Shown: in pieces, positions 19,416 through 29,541 of the stretch | How positions within the stretch are numbered: the first letter of the stretch is position 1 | Layout of the letters: the number at the start of each line of letters is the position of its first letter | From: Clostridium sp. D53t1_180928_C8 | GTDB taxonomy: Bacteria; Bacillota; Clostridia; Clostridiales; Clostridiaceae | Assembly (NCBI RefSeq): GCF_015667795.1 | Contig: NZ_JADPEL010000021.1 | Span: 1 to 60,054, forward strand | Direction: 5' to 3' | Length of the DNA stretch: 60,054 nt | Position numbers and translations under genes: made by a program | The notes under the pieces: model-generated | Seen by the model: the letters and a program-made list of their open reading frames with translations, nothing else | Database searches by the model: none | What the model was told of the DNA's origin: nothing

Positions 19416-20915
19416 TTGGGACAAGATAATTTTTTTAAAAACTCATTTTTCCTTACAGCATCAAATATTGCAACTGGAATTTTAGGCTTTATTTTTTCAA
19501 TTTACTTAGCAGATATTGCAGGCCCGGAAGGTGTAGCTCTTTATGGCTTAGTAATGCCTATATATAATCTCTTTATTTGTTTAATGACAGCTGGAATAAT
19601 CGCCGCTATATCTCAACGTGCTGCTATATATGAATCAAAGGGTGAATACAATAATTTATTTAAAACTATTCGTTCTGTCGCTTTTTTTAATATAATTTGG
19701 GCAATAGCTATAGGCCTGATAGTCTTTTTTCTAGCTCCATACATAAGTCAATATGGAATTAAAGATCCAAGAACTATAAATGCCATAAAGGTAACTTGTC
19801 CAGCAATGGTTTTTATAGCACTTTCTAATATTTTAAAGGGATTTTTTTATGGATCTTCTAAAATAAAGGTTCCTGCAGTTATAGATATTTCTGAAAAAGC
19901 CATGAGAATAATAACAATAACCTTATTAATATGGATTTTTCACGCAAAAACTTTAGCATCAATTGTAACTTTAGCATATGTTTCATTAGCTTTAGGAGAG
20001 CTTCAAAGCTTGCTTTTACTTTATGGTTACTATAGATATACAGTAAATCGCATACCTCCTAGCTATGAAAAACCTGAAAGTAAAGCTCAGCTTCTATTTA
20101 ATGTATTAATAATTTCATTACCACTTTGCTTAAATGGATTTCTTGGAAATGCATTTTCTACAATTTCAACTTTGATTGTACCTAGACAACTTGTAGCTTC
20201 AGGTTTAGATTATAGCTCTGCACTAAACTTAATTGGAAGATTTAATGGTATGGCATTAACTATAGTTACATTTCCTCTTATAGTTGTAAACTCTATAAAT
20301 ACATTATTAGTTCCAGACTTATCTCAAAGCATAAGTAATTCTGATTATTACAATGCTTCCGTTAGAATTAAAACTGTATTAAAAATTGCCTTTTTATTAG
20401 GAATGGCTACAACTGTTATATGCCAACTTATTCCGGAATCTCTAGGACAGATGTTCTATAAAAGAGATGATTTAGGATTATACATTAGACTTGCTTCTTT
20501 ATCAGCACCTATTTTCTTTGTATCGAATACTATGTTTGGTATTTTAAATGGTCTTAATAGACAAAGTATTATTTTGAGAAACTCTATAATTGTTTCTATT
20601 GCTGAAATAGTCTGCCTTTATGTTTTTACAGCTATTCCTAGTATAAATATTTTTTCTTACGTTATAACTATATTTGTTACTTCAACTTTAGGATTAATAA
20701 TAAATTTACACGAAGTAAATAAACATATTGAATTAAATTTATCTTTATTTAATATAATTATTTTCATACTTACAGGAATACTAGTTTACTTGATGCTTAA
20801 TTTATTTACTACTAGACTTCTAGACGGATTATTTATAAGTAAAAATATTATAGTAATAGTTTTAACATTTTGCATTTTTGCTTATCTCAGCAGATTCGGA
20901 CTTGAAGAAGACTAA
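19416..20915 (+). CDS. spoVB: Stage V sporulation protein B (SpoVB), MOP-superfamily flippase
   Basis: A 499-residue polytopic membrane protein of the MurJ/SpoVB polysaccharide-flippase superfamily, with about 14 helices. The N-terminus (NSFFLTASNIATGILGFIF, then YLADIAGPEGVALYGLVMPIY) is typical of SpoVB, which is needed for spore cortex synthesis, probably as a lipid-linked precursor flippase. TTG start with AAGGAGG nine bases upstream. Converges on the related gene at 20986-22590; the two are paralogues but divergent in sequence. Confidence 0.85.
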   Translation: MGQDNFFKNSFFLTASNIATGILGFIFSIYLADIAGPEGVALYGLVMPIYNLFICLMTAGIIAAISQRAAIYESKGEYNNLFKTIRSVAFFNIIWAIAIGLIVFFLAPYISQYGIKDPRTINAIKVTCPAMVFIALSNILKGFFYGSSKIKVPAVIDISEKAMRIITITLLIWIFHAKTLASIVTLAYVSLALGELQSLLLLYGYYRYTVNRIPPSYEKPESKAQLLFNVLIISLPLCLNGFLGNAFSTISTLIVPRQLVASGLDYSSALNLIGRFNGMALTIVTFPLIVVNSINTLLVPDLSQSISNSDYYNASVRIKTVLKIAFLLGMATTVICQLIPESLGQMFYKRDDLGLYIRLASLSAPIFFVSNTMFGILNGLNRQSIILRNSIIVSIAEIVCLYVFTAIPSINIFSYVITIFVTSTLGLIINLHEVNKHIELNLSLFNIIIFILTGILVYLMLNLFTTRLLDGLFISKNIIVIVLTFCIFAYLSRFGLEED

Positions 20916-20936
20916 ATAAAATTAATTTTTAATAAA

Positions 20937-20974
20937 AAAAGATTCATTGTCTATAATAAGATAATGAATCTTTT
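20937..20974. terminator. Bidirectional terminator between the two flippase genes
   Basis: AAAAGATTCATT and its complement form a 12-bp outer stem; T runs on both strands serve spoVB (plus) and the MurJ-like gene (minus). Confidence 0.85.
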
Positions 20975-20985
20975 ATAATTTTATT

Positions 20986-22590
20986 TTACATATTTTTTCT
21001 TAAAAATCTTGGTAATAAAGTAAACAATCTTGGTGAAATCATATCTAAATCCTTCTTCTTTATTCCACCTAATAAAATCATAGTAATAAAATATACAGTA
21101 CCACCAATAGCTATTAATATCATTGTAACTAAACTAGTTAAAAGTCTTCCACCTTCAAGTATATTCATTATTCTATTAATAGGAATTCTACATAAATAAA
21201 TACTTAAAGCCATAACACAAGATGCCATGAAAGGAATAATACCTAATTTAATTATAGGAATTCTCATTTTAAATATTTTTCTTAATCTAATATGATTTAT
21301 TATAACAGGAACAAGGAATGCAAAGAAGCTTGCAAAAACTGCCCCTAATATATTAACATCTTTCATTCCAACTAATATATAATTAATAACAAATTTTATT
21401 ATAATACTTAAGAAAGCTGTACTTAATACTAAATATAGTTTATTTATTCCTTGAAGAATTGTATTTTGAATAGCAGAAAGTGCCATTAAAATTAACACAA
21501 CTGATCCATACATTAATAATTGATATCCTTCTGTACTTCCATAAATCATTATATATACTTCTTTACTTAGCATAGATAATCCAATAGCTGCTGGAATTGT
21601 AATTAAATATGTTAATCTAAAGCTATATGCTATTTGTGATTTTAACTCTTTTTTCTTTTTCATTGTAAAAGCTTGAATTATTTTCGGAAAAACAGCTGCA
21701 CTTAAAGCTGTAACAATTGATAATGGAACATATAATAAGGTATTATAACAACCTAAAATTCCAAACAACTCTTCTGCCTTACTATCAACAAATCCAGCAA
21801 AAAGAAGTCTTCCCTTTACATTAATAGTGTCTATCATTCCACTAGAATTTTGTAGAGCAGCAACTAATATAATAGGAACTCCATAATTAATAAGCTTTTT
21901 TAGAATTTTTCTATCACTAATATGTTTTTCAGCTTTATTTTCCTCTTCTGCCTTTTCTGAAAATCTTTTTCTATCATAAACTACAAGTATAAATATAAGT
22001 GCTACAACCGCACCTATAGTAGTACCAACAGTTCCCCCTGCACTTCCCCATTCAATACTTATATTGATAAAAATAACTGCAAAAATTAAACTTAGTACTA
22101 CATTTACAATTTGTTCTACAACTTGTGATATAGCTAGAGTTTTCATTTCTTCAATTCCTTGAAGATAGCCTCTATATGTAGCTAATATACAACTAAAAAA
22201 TACTGTTGGAGCTAGAAACATTAATGACAAAGTTACATTATCCCATTTGGTTAGTCTTGCAATCGGTTCTATAAGTACTATAAACCCAATTGTAATTATT
22301 GCTCCAATTATAGCTAAATACCTTCTTGCCAATTTCATAGCCCTTAATGCATCTTCTTCATGTCCTAATGCCCTTAATTCTGATACAACTTTTGCAACAG
22401 CTGGCTGAGCACCTAAGCTTGTAATGGCTAATATAAACACAAAATAACTATAACTTGCATTATATATTCCTATTCCCTGTTTACCAATTATAGCTCTTAA
22501 TAATGGTATATATGCAGCTGAAAGTATTTTTACTAATATCCCAGCCACAGATAAGATAAGAAAACTACGCCCCACTGACTTCTCTTCCAT
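20986..22590 (-). CDS. murJ: MurJ-like lipid II flippase / polysaccharide biosynthesis protein
   Basis: A 534-residue protein with 14 predicted helices, similar in length and layout to Bacillus subtilis YtgP, the MurJ of that organism. Family features include GIGIYNASYSYFVFILAITSLGAQPAVAKVVSE (residues 39-71, a region with the arginine- and glycine-rich loop) and YRGYLQGIEEM near residue 134. It would flip lipid II for cell-wall synthesis. It follows the pseudouridine synthase gene after 20 bases in one operon. A role in another exported polysaccharide cannot be excluded. Confidence 0.8.
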   Translation of the reverse strand: MEEKSVGRSFLILSVAGILVKILSAAYIPLLRAIIGKQGIGIYNASYSYFVFILAITSLGAQPAVAKVVSELRALGHEEDALRAMKLARRYLAIIGAIITIGFIVLIEPIARLTKWDNVTLSLMFLAPTVFFSCILATYRGYLQGIEEMKTLAISQVVEQIVNVVLSLIFAVIFINISIEWGSAGGTVGTTIGAVVALIFILVVYDRKRFSEKAEEENKAEKHISDRKILKKLINYGVPIILVAALQNSSGMIDTINVKGRLLFAGFVDSKAEELFGILGCYNTLLYVPLSIVTALSAAVFPKIIQAFTMKKKKELKSQIAYSFRLTYLITIPAAIGLSMLSKEVYIMIYGSTEGYQLLMYGSVVLILMALSAIQNTILQGINKLYLVLSTAFLSIIIKFVINYILVGMKDVNILGAVFASFFAFLVPVIINHIRLRKIFKMRIPIIKLGIIPFMASCVMALSIYLCRIPINRIMNILEGGRLLTSLVTMILIAIGGTVYFITMILLGGIKKKDLDMISPRLFTLLPRFLRKNM

Positions 22591-22610
22591 AACATTCCCC
22601 TTTATACGTT

Positions 22611-23579
22611 CTATATACTAAATTTAAATACATCCTTCTTTATCTTTTTAAACATTGGTGGGAGTGCTTCTGCAATGGTTTTATTTTTTAAATACTCTAA
22701 CTTCCCATCTGCTCCTTTAAATATAAGTTTATACGCATAAAGGAACTGATAATTTAATCCGAATTTATTATCAAAGAATGAATTTAACTTTCTATCTCCA
22801 TACTTAAAATCTCCTATTATAGGATTTCCTAAATGAGTTAAATGAGCTCTTATTTGATGACTTCTTCCTGTAATAAGGTCAATTTCAAGTAATGAGTATG
22901 CCCCATTAGTTTGAACTGTCTTTACTTCCATAGCAATTTCTTTTGTGTTAGGTCTTTTCTCATCAAAAACTTTTGATATATTTTCATTTTCATTTTTAGA
23001 AATATATCCTTTATATATTCCATCTCTTATTTTTCCTTTAACTAAAGCATTATAATACTTCTTTACATTACCTTCTCTTATCATTTCATTCATTGTTCTT
23101 AATGCTTCAAAATTCTTTCCAAATATAACAACACCAGAAGTATTTCTATCTAATCTATTACACGGTGCTGGAGTAAATGTCTTTTCCTTTTCTGGTAAGT
23201 AATCACCTTTTCCATGTAAATATGATAATACATAATCCGTAAGTGAAGGCTCTGCACCCTTTTGATCTGGATGAACTAAAACACCAGGCCATTTTTCAAC
23301 TATTAATATATTTTCATCTTCATATGTAACCATAAGCCCACTATAATTTACTTTTATAAATGAATCTTCTTTTTTCTCTTGTTTGCTTTGAAGGTATCTT
23401 ATTTCGATAACATCGCCTAATTCTAAAGAATAATTTTCTTTCTTTTTAACTCCATTTACTCTTATGTCACCCTTTCTTAATGCTTTAAAAATAGCACTTA
23501 AAGGTACATCCTTTAAATATTTTCTCAAAAACTTATCTAGTCTTTGCCCTGCCTCATTTGTTCCTATTTCAATTTTCAA
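22611..23579 (-). CDS. RluA/RluD-family pseudouridine synthase with S4 domain
   Basis: A 322-residue RNA pseudouridine synthase. The N-terminal S4 RNA-binding domain is KIEIGTNEAGQRLDKFLRKYL to about residue 75; the catalytic Asp lies in NRLDRNTSGVVIF (about 138-150), where most members have HRLD. The RSHQIRAHLTHLGNPIIGD segment near 240 is also characteristic. I start it at TTG 23579, eight bases after AGGAG; this removes an unsupported upstream extension and matches homologues, which start at KIEIG. Target uridine unknown. A 41-base repeat lies just upstream. Confidence 0.88.
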   Translation of the reverse strand: MKIEIGTNEAGQRLDKFLRKYLKDVPLSAIFKALRKGDIRVNGVKKKENYSLELGDVIEIRYLQSKQEKKEDSFIKVNYSGLMVTYEDENILIVEKWPGVLVHPDQKGAEPSLTDYVLSYLHGKGDYLPEKEKTFTPAPCNRLDRNTSGVVIFGKNFEALRTMNEMIREGNVKKYYNALVKGKIRDGIYKGYISKNENENISKVFDEKRPNTKEIAMEVKTVQTNGAYSLLEIDLITGRSHQIRAHLTHLGNPIIGDFKYGDRKLNSFFDNKFGLNYQFLYAYKLIFKGADGKLEYLKNKTIAEALPPMFKKIKKDVFKFSI

Positions 23580-23602
23580 AAAATCAACTCCTATATTATG
23601 TA

Positions 23603-23713
23603 TATGAAACAACTCCTCTTTAAATCAGAGTTGTAAATTCATCTTGCTAAATCGAAGATTTAGAGATTCATTTATGAAACAACTCTTCTTTAAGTCAGAG
23701 TTATAAATTCATC
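23603..23713. repeat. Pair of 41-base direct repeats around a small hairpin
   Basis: Copies at 23603-23643 and 23673-23713 differ at 3 of 41 positions. Each contains AACTC...GAGTT. Between them CTAAATC-GAA-GATTTAG (23647-23663) is a perfect hairpin. The repeats occupy the leader region of the pseudouridine synthase gene (minus strand). I recognise no known family. Confidence 0.8.
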
Positions 23714-23756
23714 ATCTTTTGACAATTTCCCATTTTATTAGATTAATATTATTTTT

Positions 23757-24941
23757 TTAAGTTGTCAAATAATTTATAGCAACTTCACATTGAATTGCTA
23801 CTCCAATAGGCAATGCATCTTCGTCTATATCAAATAAACTATTATGTGCTGGATGTATTATTCCTTTTTTCTCATTTCTAATTCCCAGGAAATAAAATAC
23901 TGATGGTACTTCATTTGCAAAATACGCAAAACTTTCTACTCCTAATTTAGGATTTTTTTGTACTTTAACATTTTCAGAACCTATAATATTTTTTGCAGAA
24001 GTCTCTAGTATTTCAACCATATTATCATCATTATATAAACAAGGATATGATTCTTCTATCTCAATTTCTGCACTACCTCTGAAAGTTGTACAAATTCCAT
24101 TTACAATTTCTTTTAATCTTCTTTTAGCAAATTCTCTATCTTCATTTGTCATAGTTCTTATTATTCCACCTAGCTTTACCTCACTAGGAATTATATTTTG
24201 TGCTGTTCCACCATGTATGCTACCTATTGTAACAACTGCAGGATTTACAGGCTTTATTTCTCTGCTAACGATACTTTGCAGAGAAGTAATAACATGACTT
24301 GCCATAACTATTGGGTCAACCGCTGTATCTGGGTAAGCCCCATGTCCACCTGATCCCTTTATTGTAATAGTAAATGGATTAGATGCAGCATTTACTGTAC
24401 CTCTTCTAACCATTATCATTCCTGCATCTAATATTTCTTCAACATGCAAACCACACATAACATCAACAGCAGGATCTTTTAAAACACCTTCTGCTATCAT
24501 AACTTTTGCTCCTCCAGTAGTTTCCTCTGCAGGCTCAAATATTAATTTTATAGTTCCATTAAATTTATCTTTATTTTTATTTAATAGCTTTGCTGCACCT
24601 AATAAAATAGTTGTATGTCCATCATGTCCACAAGCATGCATTTTCCCACTAATCTTTGATGCATAGCTACAACTTTTTTTGTCTTGCATAGGTAATCCAT
24701 CTATATCCGCTCTTAATCCTATTACCTTATCATTAACTCCTTCTTTAGTTCCTTTAATTATTCCACATACTCCCGTACCTGCAAACTCTTTAAACTCTAT
24801 TCCTTCTTTAGTTAAAAATTCTTTTATAAATTTAGATGTATTAGTTTCTTCAAATCCTAATTCTGGATATTGATGCAGAGTTCTTCTTATCTCTATTAAT
24901 TCTTCTTTTATACTATTTGCTTCTATATCAAAATTTTTCAT
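23757..24941 (-). CDS. M20-family amidohydrolase (N-acyl amino acid hydrolase type)
   Basis: A 394-residue metallohydrolase. Metal and catalytic motifs of the M20D group: GLRADIDGLPMQ (about 77-88), HACGHDGHTT (103-112), EPAEETTGG (about 147-155), CGLHV and the C-terminal HPAHNSLFDIDEDAL. The central lid domain includes NPFTITIKGSGGHGAYPDTAVDP. Such enzymes remove acyl groups from amino acids or small peptides (hippuricase/IAA-hydrolase-like annotations); the substrate here is unknown. Monocistronic, preceded by AGGAGAAG at rather long spacing. Confidence 0.9.
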   Translation of the reverse strand: MKNFDIEANSIKEELIEIRRTLHQYPELGFEETNTSKFIKEFLTKEGIEFKEFAGTGVCGIIKGTKEGVNDKVIGLRADIDGLPMQDKKSCSYASKISGKMHACGHDGHTTILLGAAKLLNKNKDKFNGTIKLIFEPAEETTGGAKVMIAEGVLKDPAVDVMCGLHVEEILDAGMIMVRRGTVNAASNPFTITIKGSGGHGAYPDTAVDPIVMASHVITSLQSIVSREIKPVNPAVVTIGSIHGGTAQNIIPSEVKLGGIIRTMTNEDREFAKRRLKEIVNGICTTFRGSAEIEIEESYPCLYNDDNMVEILETSAKNIIGSENVKVQKNPKLGVESFAYFANEVPSVFYFLGIRNEKKGIIHPAHNSLFDIDEDALPIGVAIQCEVAINYLTT

Positions 24942-24960
24942 AATTATAAAAACTTCTCCT

Positions 24961-24998
24961 AAAAAAATTTACAGGCTTATATTAAAAAATATAAGCCT
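24961..24998 (-). terminator. Terminator after the 25071-25457 gene
   Basis: AGGCTTATATT (24973-24983) and its complement (24988-24998), 11-bp perfect stem, followed on the minus strand by GTAAATTTTTTT. Confidence 0.85.
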
Positions 24999-25070
24999 AT
25001 CTAGATTAATTATATAGTATGAACCCTGTTTATTCAAATACTTTGATATTCCTTCTAGTTTTTTCTTAAT

Positions 25071-25457
25071 TTATCTTAGCATTTTTTCTAATTCATAAAG
25101 TCTAAATCTCTCTGGTTGTTGGAATTCTGCACCTGAAGACCTTTTTTCTATCAATTTCTTATATTCTTCAAATTGTGCATCTCCAAGTTTTTTTCTTATT
25201 ACATTTAATTCACACTCCTGAACATATTCTCGTTCTTCTTGAGACAAAACTATATATTTATTTAACTTGGATATTATCTCATTTAAATTTTCTTTCTCTT
25301 CAGAAGTAATTAAATCATTATTTTTTTCAATAAATGATTCTATCTTTTTTCCCTCTTCAGGTGAATAAGCTAATACTAATTTATTAAAACAACCTAATCC
25401 TAAAGTAATAATAGTTGTAAATAAAACTAGCTTCATATATTTTTTATACTTTTCCAT
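25071..25457 (-). CDS. Small secreted or membrane-anchored helical protein, unknown function
   Basis: A 128-residue protein. Residues 8-30 (MKLVLFTTIITLGLGCFNKLVLA) form a signal peptide or anchor with a Cys in a lipobox-like but not consensus context (LGLGC). The rest is charged and helical (Glu/Lys-rich). No motif recognised. Good AAAGGTGG ribosome site and its own downstream terminator. It lies downstream of the helicase gene by 66 bases and may be co-transcribed with it; a functional link is not evident. Confidence 0.6.
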   Translation of the reverse strand: MEKYKKYMKLVLFTTIITLGLGCFNKLVLAYSPEEGKKIESFIEKNNDLITSEEKENLNEIISKLNKYIVLSQEEREYVQECELNVIRKKLGDAQFEEYKKLIEKRSSGAEFQQPERFRLYELEKMLR

Positions 25458-25523
25458 AACAAAGCCACCTTTTTTATATATTACATTTTTATTATTACCA
25501 ATTTTATAAAATATTAATTAAAG

Positions 25524-27518
25524 TTATTTAATTAATATTACTAAGTTATTTTCCATTAATATTCTTAAAGAAAAACTTCTATCAATATCATTTTTAAATT
25601 CTAAGGTTATTTTATCCCCGGATATAGATTTAACTTTTCCATCTCCATATTCTCTATGAAAAATAGAATCTCCTTTCTTAATCCCATAATCAACTAAATT
25701 ACTCTCCTCTTCTAAACCACTCTCTAAAACAAATCTTGATACATCACTAAATTTACCTCTTATAGTTTTAGGAGAAAATACATAGAGATTTTTAATAGCC
25801 CTAGTTATTGCAACATAGAAAAGTCTTCTTTCTTCTTCTAAATTTTCTTCAATTGATGACTTATGAGGAATAGTTTCTTCCATACAATTAATAATAAATA
25901 CATTTTTAAATTCCATACCTTTTACACCATGTATTGTACTTAAAATTACTCCATCTTGAACCACTTTGCTTTTTTCTATTTCTTCTTTAACATTTTGTAC
26001 ATGTGATAAAAATTCTGCTATACTTCTAAACCCTTCTATTGCACCTTTAAACTCTTCTAATACATCTTCTAAATCATTAAAATTTTGATTATACTTATTT
26101 GAATATTCTCTAAGATAATCAATGTATCCAAGAGAAGATATTATATATTGCACAGCACTTCCTAATGAAATTTTATTCAAATATGCAATATCCTTTTTTA
26201 AATCATCTAACTTCTTAGCTTGAAACGGTGCAGTATCACTTTTATCTATAAGAATATCAAACACATTCTTATACTCTTTATAAGTTCCCACATAACTTAA
26301 ATTACTTTTACTTATATACCTAAAAGGTTTGTTTATTATATTACTGAAAGCCTCCTTATTATAAGGATCTATAGACAGCATTAAATAATTTATAATATCT
26401 TTGCATATAAAATGTTCAAAAAAATTATATCCTTTATCTAATAAAACAAAAGGAACTTTTCTTCTTGTAAAGGTGTCAATTAAACTTCTAGCTTCCATAT
26501 TAGTCCTATACAATATGGCATTATTACTATAATCTTCCCCAATAAAACCTTTAATAATATTAACAATTTCTTCACCTTGCAGAAACTCATTGTATGGCTT
26601 TATAAATCTAATAATTCCTTTTTCTGATTCAAAAGATAATATTTCCTTATTATTTCTTCCTAAATTATTAGTAATTAACTTCTTAGATATATCAATTATA
26701 TTTTTTTTACTTCTATAATTTGTTGATAAATATACTTTTTTTCCATTAAGAAATGATTTATCAAATTCAACCATATACTCTGGTTTAGAACCTCTAAAAG
26801 AATATATACATTGATCTTCATCCCCTACTGCAAATAACTCATTTTCATCATTAATCATTTTTAAAAACTCTATTTGTAACTCATCACAATCTTGAAACTC
26901 ATCAACTAGAACATATTTAAACAAACTTCTATATTTTTTTAATATATTTAAATTACTTTTTAATAAATATATTACTCTTACAGACAAATCATCAAAATCC
27001 CAAAGTTTTTCCTTTTCTTTCTGTTCCTCATATTTTTCATAACATTCCTTAAAAACTTCCATAGATATTGACGGAGAAAAATCTTCTAACTTTCCTAATG
27101 ATGTTTTGAATAATGATATATTATTTAAAACATCTCTAACTTTATCATCATTTACATCATCAAAATATTTTCCTAATACATTTTTTACTATCCCATGCCC
27201 TTTACCACCATCTATTATTTTTATATCAAATCCTTCTCTTAATAAAATCTTATAAAACAACCCATGGAAGGTTCCAAAAAAGGGTGCAATATCCTTTTTA
27301 AAAATATTTTTATATCTATACCTCATATTTTCAGCAGCTGCTCTAGTAAATGTTATAACAATTATATTTCCAACTCTTACATCTCTTTCTTCAATTAAAT
27401 AATTGACCCTATTTATTATAACTGTTGTTTTCCCACTTCCAGGAGCTGCTACTACCAATACATTTTTATCCTTAGTATTTATTGCTTTCATTTGGTAATT
27501 GTCTAACTCTATCTTCAT
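25524..27518 (-). CDS. UvrD/PcrA-type superfamily 1 DNA helicase
   Basis: A 664-residue ATP-dependent 3'-5' helicase. Motifs in order: Q motif LDNYQMKAI (5-13), Walker A AAPGSGKTT (24-32), Ia VITFTRAAAENM (53-64), Walker B LVDEFQDCDELQ (near 208), III GDEDQCIYSFRGS (about 237-249), IV NYRS, V STIHGVKGMEF and VI RRLFYVAITRA. A small Tudor-like C-terminal domain (KKGDSIFHREYGDGKVKSI, about 625-643) is as in PcrA, where it mediates RNA polymerase contact. Shorter than typical PcrA/UvrD (about 720), so it is probably a second, paralogous helicase. Confidence 0.92.
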   Translation of the reverse strand: MKIELDNYQMKAINTKDKNVLVVAAPGSGKTTVIINRVNYLIEERDVRVGNIIVITFTRAAAENMRYRYKNIFKKDIAPFFGTFHGLFYKILLREGFDIKIIDGGKGHGIVKNVLGKYFDDVNDDKVRDVLNNISLFKTSLGKLEDFSPSISMEVFKECYEKYEEQKEKEKLWDFDDLSVRVIYLLKSNLNILKKYRSLFKYVLVDEFQDCDELQIEFLKMINDENELFAVGDEDQCIYSFRGSKPEYMVEFDKSFLNGKKVYLSTNYRSKKNIIDISKKLITNNLGRNNKEILSFESEKGIIRFIKPYNEFLQGEEIVNIIKGFIGEDYSNNAILYRTNMEARSLIDTFTRRKVPFVLLDKGYNFFEHFICKDIINYLMLSIDPYNKEAFSNIINKPFRYISKSNLSYVGTYKEYKNVFDILIDKSDTAPFQAKKLDDLKKDIAYLNKISLGSAVQYIISSLGYIDYLREYSNKYNQNFNDLEDVLEEFKGAIEGFRSIAEFLSHVQNVKEEIEKSKVVQDGVILSTIHGVKGMEFKNVFIINCMEETIPHKSSIEENLEEERRLFYVAITRAIKNLYVFSPKTIRGKFSDVSRFVLESGLEEESNLVDYGIKKGDSIFHREYGDGKVKSISGDKITLEFKNDIDRSFSLRILMENNLVILIK

Positions 27519-27641
27519 ATGTGCTCCTTAAATTTAATATACTTTAATTATTACCACTATTATAATACAAATAACTATATTGTAATAATTTATATATAGA
27601 TGTACAATATCTTTAGGTATTTTTCAATAAAGGAGATAAAA

Positions 27642-29108
27642 ATGGAAAATTTAATGAGATTTGACGTTACTAACGAAAGAAATCTTACAATGCTTGTAGA
27701 TTTTTACGAATTAACAATGGCTAATGGATACTTTAATAAAGGAGTACAAAATAGAATAGCATATTTTGATATGTATTTCAGAAGAGTACCTGATGGTGGT
27801 GGATACTGTGTTATGGCCGGAGTTGATCAACTTATTCAATATTTAAATAATTTATCATTTACTGAAGGAGATATTAAATATTTAGAAGAAAAAAATATTT
27901 TTTCACAAGAATTTATAGATTACTTAAGAAACTTTAAGTTCGAATGTGATGTTTGGGCTATACCTGAAGGAAACCCTGTTTTCCCTAATCAACCCTTAGT
28001 AACAGTTAGAGGTCCTGTGGTACAAGCTCAATTTGTTGAAACAATGATACTTTTAACTATAAACCATCAAACATTAATAGCTACTAAGGCAAATAGAATT
28101 TGTAGAGCTGCTGATGGACGAACTGTTATGGAATTTGGCTCTAGACGTGCACAAGGTTATGATGGTGCTATATATGGTGCAAGAGCTTCTATAATAGGTG
28201 GCTGTGATTCTACAGCATGTACAATTGCCGATAAATACTTCAATGTGCCAGCAGTTGGTACAATGGCTCATAGCTGGGTTCAACTATTCGATACTGAATA
28301 CGAAGCTTTTGAAGCCTGGGCACAAACATATCCTGATAATTGCTCTTTATTAATAGATACTTATAATGTTCTTAAATCAGGACTACCTAACGCTATTAAG
28401 GTTTTTGATAATATTTTAAAACCTCTTGGCAAGAGACCAAAAGGAATAAGAATTGATTCTGGAGATATAACTTATTTAACTAAAAAATGTAGAAAAATAC
28501 TTGATGCTGCTGGCTATAGCGATTGTAAAATAATTGTATCTAATTCTTTAGATGAACATATAATCAGAGATGTTCTTTCACAAGGGGCTTGTATAGATGC
28601 ATTTGGAGTTGGTGAAAGATTAATAACAGCTAAATCTGAACCTGTATTTGGTGGTGTTTATAAACTTGTCGCTGTTGAAAAAGACTCAACAATAATTCCT
28701 AAAATAAAGATTAGCGAAAATAGCGAAAAAATAACTAATCCTGGATTCAAGAAAGTATACAGATTATTTGATAAAAACAATCACACTGCAATAGCTGACA
28801 TTATTTCTCTAAACAATGAAAGTATTGATGAAAATTCAGAACTTGAAATATTCGATCCGATTCATACATGGAAAAGAAAAAAGATAAATAACTTCTATGC
28901 AAAAGAATTATTAGTTCAGATTTTTGAAAAAGGTGAACAAGTATACTCTTCACCTTCAGTATTAGAAATTAAAGATTTTTCTAAAAAAGAAATATCTAAA
29001 TTATGGCCTGAAATTTTAAGATTTGAAAACCCTCATACTTATTATGTAGATCTTTCTCAAAAGCTTTGGAACTTAAAACAAGAACTTTTAATGGAAAATA
29101 ATCATTAA
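27642..29108 (+). CDS. pncB: Nicotinate phosphoribosyltransferase
   Basis: Converts nicotinate and PRPP to nicotinate mononucleotide in the NAD salvage pathway. With the ATG at 27642, 6 bases after AAAGGAG, the protein has 488 residues; the upstream ATG-less extension has no ribosome site. Motifs: LVDFYELTMANGYF (14-27), FDMYFRRVPDGGGYCV (35-50), EFGSRRAQGYDGA near 160 and GIRIDSGDITYLTKK (about 268-282) of the phosphate-binding barrel. Transcribed alone, between convergent terminators. Confidence 0.95.
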   Translation: MENLMRFDVTNERNLTMLVDFYELTMANGYFNKGVQNRIAYFDMYFRRVPDGGGYCVMAGVDQLIQYLNNLSFTEGDIKYLEEKNIFSQEFIDYLRNFKFECDVWAIPEGNPVFPNQPLVTVRGPVVQAQFVETMILLTINHQTLIATKANRICRAADGRTVMEFGSRRAQGYDGAIYGARASIIGGCDSTACTIADKYFNVPAVGTMAHSWVQLFDTEYEAFEAWAQTYPDNCSLLIDTYNVLKSGLPNAIKVFDNILKPLGKRPKGIRIDSGDITYLTKKCRKILDAAGYSDCKIIVSNSLDEHIIRDVLSQGACIDAFGVGERLITAKSEPVFGGVYKLVAVEKDSTIIPKIKISENSEKITNPGFKKVYRLFDKNNHTAIADIISLNNESIDENSELEIFDPIHTWKRKKINNFYAKELLVQIFEKGEQVYSSPSVLEIKDFSKKEISKLWPEILRFENPHTYYVDLSQKLWNLKQELLMENNH

Positions 29109-29113
29109 AAAAT

Positions 29114-29149
29114 AATAGTCACTGATACCTTTTTACTTCAGTGACTATT
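29114..29149. terminator. Bidirectional terminator after pncB
   Basis: AATAGTCACTGA and its complement, a 12-bp perfect stem with a T-rich loop, between convergent pncB and the 29154-29378 gene. Confidence 0.85.
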
Positions 29150-29153
29150 ATAC

Positions 29154-29378
29154 TTATTCATCCTTATATCCAACATAGGATGGAATCATATATTCGAAAT
29201 TTGAATCTTGCGAATATATAAAATCATCATCAATAATTTCTTTAAAAATAACCTTTTCTCCAACTAAATGTTCTACAAAAGGACAAAGCTCATCGTTGTT
29301 TCTACCCGGACTCATTGGACACTCATTACTACAACTTACCCTCTCCTTCTTGCTTGACCAAAATGGACATTTACTCAT
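29154..29378 (-). CDS. Small four-cysteine protein, unknown function
   Basis: With the ATG at 29378 (MSKCPFWSSKKERVSCSNECP, after GGTGGGGGT) this is a 74-residue protein. Cys4, Cys16, Cys20 and a fourth in ELCPFVEH near residue 33 suggest a metal- or cluster-binding site; the C-terminus is acidic. A longer reading from 29432 adds 18 residues without ribosome-site support. The CPFW...C..CP pattern is one I associate with small conserved clostridial proteins, but I cannot name a function. Confidence 0.6.
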   Translation of the reverse strand: MSKCPFWSSKKERVSCSNECPMSPGRNNDELCPFVEHLVGEKVIFKEIIDDDFIYSQDSNFEYMIPSYVGYKDE

Positions 29379-29541
29379 AACCCATACCCCCACCTTATCT
29401 GTAAACGAAATCACAAGGCTATTATATAACATATTTATACATAAATAAACCCTTATCCCATTTTTATAATGTTTATACTATTTATTTATAATATAACATA
29501 TTTTCTCATTAAATCAATATTTTTATATTTTTTTGATAAAA

